Below, in pieces: positions 1 to 11,264 of a DNA stretch of 64,000 nucleotides. This stretch comes from Phanerochaete sordida. Its lineage: Eukaryota; Basidiomycota; Agaricomycetes; Polyporales; Phanerochaetaceae. The stretch's first letter is position 1. Each line of letters starts with the position of its first letter. The stretch lies in assembly GCA_019973155.2 (NCBI GenBank), contig BPQB01000021.1, positions 410,429 through 474,428 of the forward strand, written 5' to 3'. The notes beneath the pieces are model-generated. The model ran no database searches. It saw nothing but the letters and a program-made list of their open reading frames with translations, and was not told where the DNA came from. A program made the position numbers and the translations under genes.

Positions 1-46
1 TGAAGTTCTACAACAAGCATTACAACAACAACAACCACGAAGAAGT

Positions 47-2944
47 CTAGTCCCATCGGACGCGCTTGGCGTACTCGCGGATATTCGACACGAAATTGTC
101 CTGCACTTCGTGCTCTGCTCCTGTGGCAACCTTCAGGATGATCTCGTTCAGCCTGGTGTTGCCCAGGATGTCGACATGGTCAGCCGAAGAGCCACCCCCG
201 CGGGGTATGGTCGGGACGGGTTCATGCGGCAGCTGCACGTCTTCAGTAAACAATGTTCCCTCAGGCAGACATGTGACGCACCTCAACCGTGACGACCTTC
301 ATCCCCGCGGGGTTCCACCGCTTGCGCTTCCAGCCCTCGACGCACATCGCGCCGAGGCTCAGGAGGCTCACCGTGCCGTCACCCTCGCCCATCTTGACGC
401 CGTTCATGATCTTGGGCGTGACGCCCAGGTCCGTGTAGTCTGCATCGATCCAGCTCTTGCGGTGGAGCGGCATGTCGAGCGGCGCGCGCGGCGTCAGGCA
501 GTCGGTCGAGTTGTCGCAGACCGCGCCCGGCTGATCGGGCTGCACGTCGTCGTGCTCGTAGTCGCCGCGCATATACCAGTACGACCGCTGCACTGAGGTT
601 CAGCACGAGGCACACCGAGGCGTGGTGCGAATAGCGCACCTCTGTCTCCTTGCCATGTCCATATACACAGAATATCTTCGTCGTTGGCGCATTCGGGAGC
701 CTGGGGAAATCAGAAGCCTCACCATACCTTGGGATGAATCCACGCACTGTACTTCCAGGGGGTTCGACCACTTGCGATAGTCAAGGTTGTTTTCCTTTAG
801 CTTCTCCTCGTCCCGCTCGATGCCGTACGAGTAGTTTGTGGCGACCATCTTCTGGAAGTTTGTCGGTGTATGCGCAAGGATCCACGGGCTAACAGTGTCC
901 GCGGTCATGTTTGCGAGTGTCTCCTCGCCAGCAGCCTTGATGACGGAGTCCCGGAAGGCAATGAGGTCACCATGCGTGTGGTCCCTGTCAGCTAGGTCAT
1001 CTGGAGCCCAGGTGCTATCTCCCCAAACAGCGTCGCCTCCCTGCTCAATATCAGCATTGGGAACCAGACGAGCGTGAGGGCCAGCGCGTACCTTGATCCA
1101 CATACTTGCGCTGCCAGACCAGCTGTGGAATAGCTTACGACGTTCTCTTCGAGAGAAGAAACGTTCCAGAACTGGGGCGAGGTGAGTGGTAAATGAGCAA
1201 GAGCCCTGTCACACGACCCACCATAGGCGCCAGCAGGGTGAATTTGCACTGTGTCTCGCATTTCGCCCGAGAGGAATGCGGACATTGCCTTAGCCTGCTC
1301 AGGCATCTGTGAGAGCTGAGCACGGCGGGATCGTGCTTACACTTACGACTCCCTGCATAACCGTGAGTACGACAAGATGACACGAGCAGAAGCAATTACT
1401 TACCAGATGGGTTCCTGCAATATGAATCACTGCTTCGACGTTTTTCTGAAAAACAAGTCACTTGAGGTCAGCATGCAAAGACCTTTAAGTTGCTTATCCC
1501 CACCTCAACCCAGTCCGACCCGCCGTTTCCTCCTGTTGGTGATTCAATCCACTTGAAGCTATTCGGTTATTCAGTGGGACGGACGGCGGCACTTGAAGCT
1601 GAAATCTCTTACAAATACTAGTCCTCGAGGGCGCGTGTCAGTACGCACAGGATTTTTCAGCTGTTTTTGCACCTACCAGAATAATCTACGGCTTTGTGAG
1701 CAATGGCATAGGACATGTAGATAACGCAAACCTACGGTACTGCCCATTGAATGAGCGACGAGCACAGCGCGTTCGCCCTCACGTCGTCTGCAGAAACATG
1801 CACTTATCAGCGAAAGAATCGCACTAGCATCATGAGACATACGTGAAGCCTTCGATAGTAGCTTTCAGCTTGGAGAAATATGCATCTCGGACTTCAAGGT
1901 TGTAAAATGACAGGCGCCAGTCGTACGGAGCCAAGTGGAGATTGTTGGTATCATAGTTGACGACCGCTAGATTCTCGACAATCTTTGACCTGTCACGTCC
2001 ATCTATCAGGGTTCTACTGAAAGAGCCATGCAACACTTACCATAGCCAGTAACCCTGTACAAAGGAGCTTGCTGCGTCTATGCCCTCAGCGGCCCTGACC
2101 TTAGCACCTGGTGGGTCAAGACCAGAGACAGGATCTAGAAGGAGCGCGTTCATCCACTTCTCGCGATTGAAGGTAACCTGAGTTATCATCGAGAAGCCAC
2201 CCCACACTCGTTGGCGGAAGAACGCTCGATACTCGGGGGAAGTCGACCACGATTCCAAGCCCTGCAAGCATGCTTGGCGTGAATCATCCCAGACGTCTGT
2301 TCAAGGAACGTACCGTGGATATGATTCCTGGTATCAATATGACAGGATGTTTCGCACTCAGACCTCGCTGAGCGATCGCTTCGCCGACGGTAAATTCGAG
2401 ACCGTTAGTGTTGAGCTTCCATAGTTCCGGGATATTGCTGCGAAGCCTGCGCCATTCGTTTTCGACCACTGACAGATCTATTTGAGGGAACTGTGGAAAT
2501 GCAAAGTCCAGCTCAAATTCGTCCAGTAGCAGGGCGAGGTGAGTCTGGAAGTCGGTAAAGTCGGAGGGCTGGATAAGGATGAAACCCAGGAGAATTCCGA
2601 CTGCGCGACAACGTAACGCACGGTCAGCATGACCTGCACTTCCAGAATTGAACGATGGGACGCGTCCACTCACCGAGAATGCCCAGGGGAAATAAAAATC
2701 GACGTGTCGCGTAGAAGCGGCGCCGTTCCTGGGAGAAGAGTTAGAAGTCAGGCACAACGCCTGTCAAGAGAGGAGTACGCACTTTTTGTACTCTTTCTCG
2801 CCAGGTCTCTACCTTCTCAGCCAGTTCCTCCTTCAGGTCCTCGACCGTGCTCTCGTGACGGGAGTGCCGGTCAGCTTCCGTCAAGACGCTGTCCGAGTCT
2901 GAATGCCGGACTTTCGGGTGCCGTTTTCTCACTTCTGAGCTCAT
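47..2944 (-). CDS. LRO1: Phospholipid:diacylglycerol acyltransferase (PDAT, Lro1-like)
   Basis: PDAT moves an acyl group from the sn-2 position of a phospholipid to diacylglycerol, making triacylglycerol at the ER membrane. The gene is split by many short introns. In order I can read a basic, hydrophilic N-terminus, one likely membrane segment (LLGFILIQP region, about 2560-2600), a lid-region block with HPVILIPGI and RVWGGFSM, and YDWRLSFYNLEVRDAYF. The nucleophile motif AHSMGST follows near 1750, then FKWIESPTGGNGGSDWV, FLSGEMRDT and GGDAVWGDSTWAPDD. The C-terminus has IFCVYGHGKETE, the Asp motif KMGEGDGTVSL and the His motif GGSSADHVDILGN, which complete a Ser-Asp-His triad. The stop is 47-49. 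I chose the ATG at 2944; an in-frame ATG at 3103 would add 53 residues. A possible microexon around 1670-1740 is unresolved. The family call is firm, the exact exons are not. Confidence 0.9.
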
Positions 2945-3239
2945 CGTGGGCGATGAGGGAGGTCCCGGGATGGCACACGTATGTCGCAGGTATAGAGGGG
3001 TGGGTGTAGGTCGTGTGGTGGTCGGATGAGAGAAGCTGGACACGCTCGCCGTCGCCGCAGAGGACAGACTTGGAACGCTTCCGGCCGCGAGGCGTGACGC
3101 CATGCGCGCTCGGAGCGCCCATACGATATTCCCGAGAAAACCAGCAATATAATGTACTCCGCTACCACAACCGCCCTTTCGTCTGAGACGGCCACCACAT
3201 CGTAAATATGTGAGCTACGTGTCCCCAGTTTTGACTCTC

Positions 3240-3806
3240 TCAGCTGAGAATCTTCTTCATGGTCCTATCCAGCTTCCCATCGAGATCCTCGAGCTCTGCC
3301 TTCAGCTCCGGACTCGGATTCTCGATGTACCATGAGCTGGGCAGTTCGTAATGAATCCTCGTCCCGCCGTCCTCTGTGCTCTGTACGAGTACTCGCGGCG
3401 GTAGCTCCATGCCTGTGACAGGGTCAATTGTCATCAGGTCCTTCGCGTACATCGGGTTTCCGAAGGTGTACAGGGCCATATCTTGGATCTTCCGCCCAAA
3501 GTACACGCTGAGCCACTTTGAGTGGTAGTCTGCGGTGAAGTACCTAGGTGGTAGAGGCCTCAGAAGATTCACTGGGTGAGTAGTTCGCGCAACGTACGCG
3601 AAGGGCTTTGTGCCATTGTCGGTGACGGCGCTGACTCCCTTATCGAAGTCCTCCTTGCTCTTCACGCCGTACATGACATCCTTGATATGCGGCCCATCCT
3701 TGTTGATCTCCTTGTCGAGAGCGGCGATGACTCTGCTGAAAGGTTTAGGAGAGGAGAGGATAATCCTCTTCGTGGTGTAGCTTTTGACTACTCTCGCGAT
3801 AGACAT
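3240..3806 (-). CDS. DUF302-domain protein, copy 1
   Basis: A small protein of about 170 residues of the DUF302 (TT1751-like) type. It starts MSIARVVKSYTTKRIILSS and carries the typical core: SSPKPFSRVIAALDKEI, then ALYTFGNPMYAKDLMTIDP, PPRVLVQSTEDGGTRIHYELP and a C-terminal helix PELKAELEDLDGKLDRTMK. There is no signal peptide or membrane segment, so it is probably cytosolic. One 54-bp intron (3544-3597, GTACGT donor) has no stop in frame, so the whole span reads open; splicing joins PFA to YFTADYH, matching the paralogue downstream. The molecular function of fungal DUF302 proteins is not established. It is tandem and co-oriented with the copy at 4630-5195. Confidence 0.85.
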   Translation of the reverse strand: MSIARVVKSYTTKRIILSSPKPFSRVIAALDKEINKDGPHIKDVMYGVKSKEDFDKGVSAVTDNGTKPFAYVARTTHPVNLLRPLPPRYFTADYHSKWLSVYFGRKIQDMALYTFGNPMYAKDLMTIDPVTGMELPPRVLVQSTEDGGTRIHYELPSSWYIENPSPELKAELEDLDGKLDRTMKKILS

Positions 3807-4629
3807 GATGGGGGACTGGGGCTCACGCGCTGCTTAACTGCCGGTACTTATCTACCTGCGTATTTCTAGCTCTATCAAGGTCCTTTTCCCGCCGGTGCCA
3901 GACCTTAACAGGGCAGTGGCCGACCCTTCGAACCTACTACACGTGTGCACCTACCAGGTACGCCGGACATTCAGGACTTATGAATCAACCTCGGTCTACT
4001 GCAGGGCTGTGCATTGCTTCTGATTCCACGTTCTTGCGGCAGAGCAATGTCCATGCCGTCCAAACATCGACTAGGAGGTACGTTTCAATTTTTAAATAAT
4101 TGACAGACCTAATTGCGAGCTCGGTTCTCGGTGCGAAGACTGGAACCGCAGGACCACCCAAAGTCTAGTGGTGTGTACCAGAACTATGTCAACTCAAAGT
4201 CTGGGAGCTATTTTCCAGGATTGGCAGGGTCGTGAAGAGTGGGTCCGGTGCGTACCCATAGACAGTCGTGGCTTCACACGAGTCGTGTCCCCTTACGAAT
4301 TCTTCAGTTTGATAGGACGAGATGTGGACCGAACTTTCGCCTGCACGATCTCGGAGTGCCGTACGTATTTGATATCTGATCAGGGTCTTGCGCTGTCGTG
4401 CATGTCAGGCGGACGGGCTTTAAGCTAGCGAATCTGCCTCTCGCGGGAGACGTAGATGGCTATAGCCGTCGCGACTGCATATCCTTTTTGATCCGCGCTA
4501 TGACTCTGTGGGCAATCGCTGAGTCTGCACATACTCAGATCCAGACAGAGCACGGGTTGGACCCCAGCTATGTAGCGATGCATGGCGATTTGGTAGAAAC
4601 GATACAAATACATTGAAGGCGACCAAACT
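3807..4629. other. Intergenic stretch between the two DUF302 genes
   Basis: About 820 bp with clearly lower GC than the flanking coding exons. It holds the 5' region of DUF302 copy 1 and the 3' region of copy 2. The open frames here (for example 4168-4428 on +) match nothing I know and look non-coding. Confidence 0.5.
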
Positions 4630-5195
4630 TCAAACAGTCAGAGCTCCGGTCAACAGCTCCTCTATCTTCCCATCCAGACCCTGCAGCGCCGCGGTCAGCT
4701 CCGGGCTCGGGTTCTCGACGAACCAGGAGCTCGGCCGGTCGTACTGGATCCTGGTGCCGCCCGCGGGCGTACCGAGGATGACGATGCGCGGCGGGACGCC
4801 GATCGCGGTGACGGGGTCCTTGAGCATGAGCCCCTTCGCGAAGATCGGGTTGCCGAACGTGTAGAGCATGACCTCGTCGAGGTGCTCGCCGGTGTACGTG
4901 CTGAGCCACTGCGAGTGGAACTCCGCCGAGAAGAACCTGTGCGCGCGTGAGCCGAGCGCGAGTCGCGGGGTCGCGGGGGAACGTACACGAAGTTGCGCGC
5001 GCCGCTGTCCGTGAGGGCGGCCATGCCCGCGTCGATCGCGGCCTTGCTCTTCGCGCCGGCGAGCACGTCCTTGACGTGCGGGCCGGCGCGGTTGACCGCG
5101 GTGTCGAGCGCGGCGAGCGTCGCGGCGAACGGCTTCGCGGAGCTGAGCACGACGCGCTGCGCGGTGTAGCTGTGGACCTCCTTGCCGACGGACAT
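4630..5195 (-). CDS. DUF302-domain protein, copy 2
   Basis: Paralogue of the gene at 3240-3806, same strand and almost the same length. It starts MSVGKEVHSYTAQRVVLSS and continues through KPFAATLAALDTAVNRAGPHVKDVLAGAK, VMLYTFGNPIFAKGLMLKDPVTAIGVPPR, GTPAGGTRIQYDRPSSWFVENPSPEL and a closing helix. The single intron (4937-4986, 50 bp, GTACGT donor) sits at the same codon and phase as in copy 1, so the pair arose by tandem duplication. Base composition differs strikingly: this copy is far richer in G/C-ending codons. The function is unknown, as for copy 1. A TATA-like TATAAG lies about 50 bp upstream. Confidence 0.85.
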
Positions 5196-6438
5196 CGTGC
5201 TGTGCGGGGTCGATGCGGGTGCACGCCCGCCGCGGAGGCCTCTTATACCCCGCAGCGGGCACGCGCAGGGCCGAAGCCGGTCGCCGAGCCTGCTTCCTGC
5301 GGCGTTCAATCGATCGGGCCGCGCGCAGGGCCTTGCGCTGTGAGAAGGCCTCTAAGCCGCAGGACATGCTGCTGCTGCGGCTGTTGATGCTGTGGAACTA
5401 TCGCTGGACATCAGCCTACATCAGCATCTTTGTGATATACGGCACGTACGACATACGCATCTCGTCGACATCCGCGTTGACGAAGACCGACGCCGAGGCG
5501 TGAACGCACGGACACACCGAGGAAGGCCGTGGGAAGCTCTGAGGCACGCCGGGAGTTAAAGTGCACGTCCAGCGCAGGGTCTTCCCGAGATTGAGACTCG
5601 CGGCAGAGAGTTTCAATGGAGCGTACGTCTCAGCTGCCTCCTAAAGTCCTCATTCAAGACCTTATGTGTAAGAATGGCGGTCACATCTCCTCTGCAATTC
5701 GGAATGAGAGGGACTGAAGGTGGCCTAGGTGCGAGCTGCATCAAGGTGGATCAGCGAGCAGAGAGAAGTTCAATTTACGTGTCGGACCGACTTCTGTATC
5801 GAAGCGCCGCCGTAAATTCTCTCCGCGCCGCGCAAGGACATCGAGCCCATGCTGCACCGCATAACGTGCGACAATATACACAGCGATTTACAGGCGGACG
5901 ACGTCCATCACACACGAGCACGTCAAAAGGATTCCAGCAAATCGCATCGCTTTTTGGGGGGCAAGGACGCGCCAACGAACGCCACGCGCCAGCATCTACA
6001 GCACAAATAATTACAACAAAGGCACCACCGCGTGGCCGAGTCTAGGGCTACAGAGCGCATTACAAAACAAAACAGACACGCCCGCGCGCCGACCAGGGCC
6101 GCGGGCAGAGCGACAGGCGTCGAACGAGGGTCGTACAAGCGAGGGTCGTCGACGGGAGCGTGAGGTCGTGGAACGGGGACAGGGGAGCCGGGGCGCCTCC
6201 TAGCCCCCGCCGCCCGCACTCGGCGGGCGGCGTGGGGACGCCGCGGGCGTCGAGGGCCGCTGGGGCGCGTGCGTGTTGGGGTGCCGCCGCACATAAATAA
6301 GCGAGGGTGGGCGCGTGGGGCGCGTGGGTGTGCGTGGGGGGCGTGCGGGTCGGGGCGCGTATCAGGGTGCGTATCGGGGCGGGGTCGTGCGTGCCGGCGC
6401 GGGCGCGGGAGGGCACGGGAAGGGCGCGGGCGCGGCGC
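5196..6438. other. Intergenic stretch, no gene seen
   Basis: About 1.2 kb. It contains the upstream region of DUF302 copy 2 and the 3' flank of the expansin-like gene. GC content changes sharply along it, moderate from 5400 to 6050 and very high after 6080. No open frame here has a recognisable product. Confidence 0.5.
5242..5247 (-). promoter_or_regulatory. Putative TATA box of DUF302 copy 2
   Basis: TATAAG on the minus strand, about 50 bp upstream of the ATG at 5195, in an otherwise very GC-rich leader. Confidence 0.4.
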
Positions 6439-6961
6439 CTAGTTGAAGTGCCAGGTGACGCCGTGGAGGCGGCCGACGCCCTCGTCCGCGAGCTTGTCGA
6501 ACGCGGCGGGCGAGAAGTCGAGGTCCCACTCCTTGCACGCCTCGCAGCGGTCCGTGATCGTCACGGTGACGGACTTGCCCTGGTCTGCGCTGCGTCAGCA
6601 CGCACGGTCTCGCGAGGAGGGAAGAGAGGGGGGGGGGACGTACACTTGGCGGTGGCCTTGCGGCCGCAGATGGGGTTCGCGTTGGGGTTGCCGCCCTTGT
6701 AGCCGGGGAAGCTGTCGAAGAGGACGTGCGACGCCGCGGCGATGTGGTCGCCGTCGTCGTTCGTGATGCCGCACGCGCCGAGGCCGGTGGCGTAGAAGGT
6801 ACCTGCCGCCGCGTCAGCACCGACACACCCGAAAAAACTACGCATGGGGGCTTACCGTCGCCGCTGTGCGTCCCTGTGATCTTCGCAGAGCGCTTCTCGG
6901 GGAGCGAGGCAGCAGAGGCCGCGAGGGCGAGGGCAGCGAGCGCAAAGAGCTTGGCAAACAT
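6439..6961 (-). CDS. Expansin-like (RlpA/DPBB) small secreted protein, copy 1
   Basis: A protein of about 135 residues with a clear N-terminal signal peptide (MFAKLFALAALALAASAAS) followed by a Kex2-like LPEKR. The mature part begins THSGDGTFYATGLGACG, then SHVLFDSFPGYKGGNPNANP, ITDRCEACKEWDLDFSP and ends GRLHGVTWHFN. This is the double-psi beta-barrel fold of RlpA/barwin/expansin-like proteins, including the TDRCxxC and D-L-S block; there is no cellulose-binding second domain. Such proteins are secreted to the wall or the plant interface and may loosen polysaccharide, but catalysis is not established. It has two introns: one splits GDG|TFY (about 6800-6855), the other follows ATAK (about 6595-6645). 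It is near-identical in structure to the + strand gene at 15694-16215. Confidence 0.9.
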
Positions 6962-8229
6962 CGCGGAAAAGACTGTGGTGCCGGGGGCGGGTGCTGCTGC
7001 AAGCTCGAAACGGGCGGGAGAGGCGCGGGAGCTGCGAAGGGGGACGGGCGGACCGGGTGCTGCGAACGAAAGGGCAGACTGCAGACCACCGCGCACCCAC
7101 CCAACTATATATACGCTCGCGGCGCGGACGCCACAACGCCCACAGGCACACGCGCGATCGGGGGCGCCGCGCACGGCAGATCCCTGAAAATCACGGAAAA
7201 ATCGAGCGCAAATCCGCACCCATTACCTCACGCGCCAAGGCACCGCGCGTGTGCCCCCGAACGCGGCGCCGCGACGGTTCAGGCAGGGCCCCGGGAGAAC
7301 CGCTTCGAGCGTCCGAAAGCGCTGAGAGCACTGAAAGCGCTGAGGAGAGGGCCTGGCCGCGCGGCGCGGGCCAATGGACGCGCGGCAGGGCGCCGCGCGG
7401 TGGCGAGCTGCGACGTGGGCGGTGGCACGGCCGCTCCAAGGCCCGCGAGTTGCGGCTGAGGTCTGCAAAGGTCTGCGCGCGCGGGCCGTGCGTGCGCGTG
7501 GCGATTGGGCCTGGGCGTGGCTCGAGGAACGGGGGTGCCCACCTGTGTCCGACGCTGTTTGGATTTTTGCGTGCTGAGCCACCGCACCCGTGCGTCATGT
7601 CCCCCGCGGTGGCATCGCAAGGATTTTTCTCGCGGGGGGCGCTGGCGGGAGTGGGTGCGCTCGATGGAGATACGTCCCTGCGAGGGCTGCAGCGCACTTC
7701 AACCCAAGAGGCTGCTCTCGAAGAGATGGCTTACGAATGCTTGCCCCGTCCGCAAAAATGAGCGGACATTGCGGAAAAACAAGAAGAACTTTCGGGGCGG
7801 CTCGACGCTTGCGCAGCAAGCGCCCCCCGGCGTGTGCCGAAAGCCCAAATGCGGCAACCGTAGTATTTGACCTCGGCGTCAGGATGCCCAGGCCCGGGTG
7901 AAGGTAAACTTCGAGGGTGCCGGCGCGCACGCTGCGAACCGCTGCCGTGCGTCGTCAAATTGTGCGATGTGCAATACGCAGCGTGGGCCTTGGCAGAGGC
8001 ATGCGGACGCTTGTCTTAGAGGGCCTAGAACGTGCGCGCTCGGATGGATATTTGGGGCTGAATATACGACTGCGTAATCAGCAGAAAGAAAGTTGCGGAC
8101 GAGTAGGAGGTGCTGTATCATTCCAGAGACGAGCGATCAAGAAGCTGTGCGGGGGATACAGTATGCAAAGCGAGAGACCAGACCTCTACAGCACATACCG
8201 GCATGGCAGGCGGACCCTCCGGTCCTGGT
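6962..8229. other. Promoter of expansin-like copy 1 and 3' flank of the cupin gene
   Basis: About 1.3 kb, very GC-rich. Besides the TATA box it holds GATTTTT/GATTTTC motifs on the minus strand around 7180-7205, the same motif found in a six-unit array upstream of the inverted paralogue. The long open frames here on both strands have Arg/Ala/Pro-rich compositions typical of non-coding GC-rich DNA. Confidence 0.45.
7106..7113 (-). promoter_or_regulatory. TATA box of expansin-like copy 1
   Basis: TATATATA about 145-152 bp upstream of the ATG at 6961. The paralogue has its TATA box at nearly the same distance (about 147 bp), which supports both calls. Confidence 0.6.
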
Positions 8230-10005
8230 CTACTCGCCCTTGACGAAGGGCGCCCACTCCTCCCAGCCCGCCTTGCCACCCCAGAGCTTCTCCAGCTCGG
8301 CCCTGCTGAGGTACCCGTGATCCTCCCAGTGGAAGCCGGGGAAGACGACCTCGGTGATCAGACACCCGGTGCGGTCGCGCTTCGCGGCGTCCTCGTCTGT
8401 TCGCCGGGACGAGTTCGCGGGGAATGCGGGAGAAGTGCGGGGAGGGGGAAGCCATCAGTGAGCGAGTGTCGTCAGGGAGACGCGAAGCAGGACGCGTACC
8501 GGCGGCGGCGACGTCATCGTCGAGCAGCTTGCTCTTCTTCCAGACGTTGCTCCCGACGAGCAGCTGCAGCGTCTCGCCCTTGTCGATGTTCGGGCCCATC
8601 ACCTGCGTCCGCTGTCAGCGGGGCGTCCGCAGCGGACACACACGGGCGACGTACGATGGTCTCGATGCGCGGCGGGTTCGAGGGGTGGATGAGGGTGTAT
8701 TCGGCGCGGCCCTGGTGCAGGACGTGCATCGTCTGTCGTCGTCGACCGGTCAGCGGCGGTTTCATCATAGAGAGCAGTGACGCGGACGACGTACGACGGA
8801 CTTGTTCATGTGGAAGACCCCCGCGGGGTCCTCGTATGTCAGCAGATAGTAGATTGTCGTCGCGAGCGGACGCGGCTTCCCGTCTGCTTAGACACCGGCG
8901 GGCACAGAACATTCGGGAGGAATGCGACAAGGCCCGGAGGTAGTGCAGAACGTCGTAGCGTGCGATCGGCGTTGCGACAGACAGTGCGTCGGACGTCACA
9001 AGGGCCGTCACCGTCGGCACCGAGAGTGTCGCGCGAAGTCATCGCGAGTGGCAACGTTCGAGTGTCGCGCCCACCGTTGACATGCAGAGATGACAGGGAC
9101 AGAGACGCAGCGGGAAAGTCACCGGGTGCAGTTATCGTTCCGATAGAGTGCGCGTCGGATGTCACGGCAGGCCACCATCATCGGTACCGAGGGTGTCGCA
9201 CGAGCGCGTCGTGAATTGTAAGGTTCGAGTGCAGCGGCCGTCGTTGGCAGTTGCGCAAGGCCGTGGAGGGAGCGCATCGGAGGCGCAGCAGAGGGTATAG
9301 AATGCGCATGAAGAAGGGTCCGATGGTCCGAATAGCAGATTTGGTGTGCAGATAGCAAGGGGGTGGCAGACGTCGCGCGCGGCGGTGAGCGCAGTGGACC
9401 CGTCCAGGAGAGGTGGTGGTGGTTTGGAGACAAAGGTCGGCCCCGCGAAATGCCCCAGCACCCAGCATATATATGTTCCACAGCCACACCACGCGCACAC
9501 CACACATGGAGCGATGGGGAGGGACGATGTGCGCCGGGTCCGGTATGCCCGTATCGGGAAACATGGCAGGAGAAACAGGGAGAAACCGGCGACGCGCGTC
9601 GGGGAATGTTCCATGCACCGGAGCAGATTGCGGTGGGCAGAGAGAGATTGACGAGAGAAGCGTATTCCGCGATCAGTCACGAGGAGGACGCGAGCCGAGG
9701 AGCGTACGTGCCTGCGAACGGCGAGGGTACCTGTTCCTCCTGGCGGTCGGTCTCGACGAAGTAGCCTGGGAACGCACCACGCATCAGTGCCTGCAGCAGA
9801 ACACGCGCGACAGCGGCGCGGAGGGCTGCCCAGTGCAGAATAACCTCGCTCGCCGCGCTTCGCGGGAGAGGCGAGGGCATATGGAAGGCACGGGCGGCGC
9901 ACAGCACGCACCTCCTTCGGGGTGCTTCTGCATCTTCAAAAGGCTGACGACCTCCCTGTTCGAATTGGGGTACTGCAGGTGCTTTGTCCCTTTCGTCGAC
10001 GGCAT
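8230..10005 (-). CDS. Cupin_5 (DUF985) RmlC-like cupin protein
   Basis: A single-domain cupin of about 200 residues. Exon 1 (from ATG 10005) reads MPSTKGTKHLQYPNSNREVV up to KHPEG; splicing gives PEGGYFVETDRQEEQVPSPFA, the Cupin_5 signature. Later exons give GKPRPLATTIYYLLTYEDP, MHVLHQGRAEYTLIHPSNPPRIE, MGPNIDKGETLQLLVGSNVWKKS and the C-terminus VVFPGFHWEDHGYLSRAEL...EWAPFVKGE. Members of this family have a beta-barrel; substrates in fungi are unknown. Most introns are short, but the second one (about 8884-9711, 828 bp) is very long, and the frame joins only if a GC donor (CAG|GCACGT) is used. The gene is divergent from the halogenase at 11265. The fold is certain, the long intron less so. 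Confidence 0.8.
8973..9240. repeat. Degenerate direct repeat (two units of about 100 bp) inside the cupin intron
   Basis: The stretches at about 8973-9072 and 9138-9240 share the same order of words: GCGTCGGAYGTCAC, then CATCGGTACCGAG / CGTCGGCACCGAG, GTGTCGCRCGA, CGTCGTGA-like and GGTTCGAGTG / CGTTCGAGTG. Identity looks to be around 70 percent by eye. They lie within the 828-bp intron of the Cupin_5 gene. Confidence 0.5.
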
Positions 10006-10117
10006 GCCGGGCAATACAGTGCGTGAAGAGCGCGCGGCTTCGTACCGTGCTTCGGGGATGTCGCGGGGGCGGTCGAGACGGTTGTGATCTCGCGAGCCGC
10101 GTCCGCCTGCGCACGCA

Positions 10118-10123
10118 TTATAA
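10118..10123 (-). promoter_or_regulatory. Putative TATA box of the cupin gene
   Basis: TTATAA about 115 bp upstream of the ATG at 10005. Confidence 0.35.
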
Positions 10124-11264
10124 CGCACGCCCCCGGCCGCCGGGCGCGCGCTGGCGACGCTTTGTCAACACATGTTTCACGCGGTCGCTGCGCACAATGT
10201 CGCAGATGGCGGCGGTTCGCGTACCTGACGCGAACCGCGACCCTGCGTCGCCGCTGGGGACCGCGTGGAGGCTTGCCTATCGTGTCCGCCAATCAGCGCC
10301 GCGCGCCTGTGCCGTCCAAGCATCCAATCATGCCGGCGCCCCCGACGTGCGCTGCACTTGGACGTTCTTGCTTCGACGTGTTTTCAGCTCGCACTGGCCC
10401 TGTGCAGCATGTTGTTGCCAAGGACTGTCTTTTCTTCGGTCTGACATGCACTTTCCTGGGTCGGCTATCACGGTGTGTGATGCGCATTGGGCAGTCTTCT
10501 CAGCTACTTCGCGTCACGTACTCGGCGCAGGTGCCGAGCACAGTTCAGTGAACCTCGAGCGGTAGCAGTTCGGAGGAAGGACGCAGAGCTGAATCTGCAG
10601 CTCGAGTGCCTCTATGCTCTGCTGTCTCCCACGACTCTGGGTTTGTCGTCTCGAGGATGCGACCAACAAAGCGTCGCGCAGGTAATACGCCCCGGGTCTA
10701 CGCTCCTCTCCGGAGACTCCATGTGGCGAAGGCACCTGCCATCTGTCCGGTCGATCTCTCAGAACTGGAAGGTGTCGCAAAACCGGTCTACGGTCGCACG
10801 CCTGCGGTTCCAAACTTCTGTTCGTGTCGCTGTTCGCGTCCCGGTCTCGCTTTCGCCTTCGATGTATGTTCCTCTTTCTTTCACATGCCCCCCGCATCTG
10901 GAGATCTGACCGAGTGCGAGCTGCCAGTGTCTGCAGAACGTTCCTCTCCACCCGTGGCGCCCGCGCCGCCGCCCCCTCTGCAGCACTTGCAGGGCCGTGC
11001 CACAGGGCCGCAACCGATTTGACCCCGGGCGCAGCACGCACCTGTTTATAAGGATCGCGCGGCGGCCGTCCTGCGGACGTTCTGGGTCACCGACCCCCAC
11101 TCAGCCCGCCCCGCCCTGCCCTCCACGGCGCCTAACAGACAGATTGCTCCCACTGTCACGACGCACGCCCTGCACGGAGCCCCCGACGACCTGGCCCGCA
11201 CGTTTGACGTCTTCCTGACAGCCCGCCAGACACCGCCACCTGCCACGCCCGCACACACCCCGCT
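10124..11264. other. Divergent intergenic region between cupin and halogenase genes
   Basis: About 1.1 kb shared upstream region. The halogenase side has TTTATAAGG at 11045-11053, some 215 bp before its ATG. I see no coding exon inside; the open frames are not protein-like. Confidence 0.45.
11045..11053 (+). promoter_or_regulatory. Putative TATA box of the halogenase gene
   Basis: TTTATAAGG about 215 bp upstream of the ATG at 11265, with a C-rich leader following. Confidence 0.4.

Noticed and set aside
6362..7761. Long open frames on both strands over expansin-like copy 1 and its promoter (for example 6362-7219 minus, 6991-7761 plus).
   Set aside because: Arg/Ala/Pro-rich compositions produced by GC-rich DNA; they run through introns and promoter sequence of the real gene.
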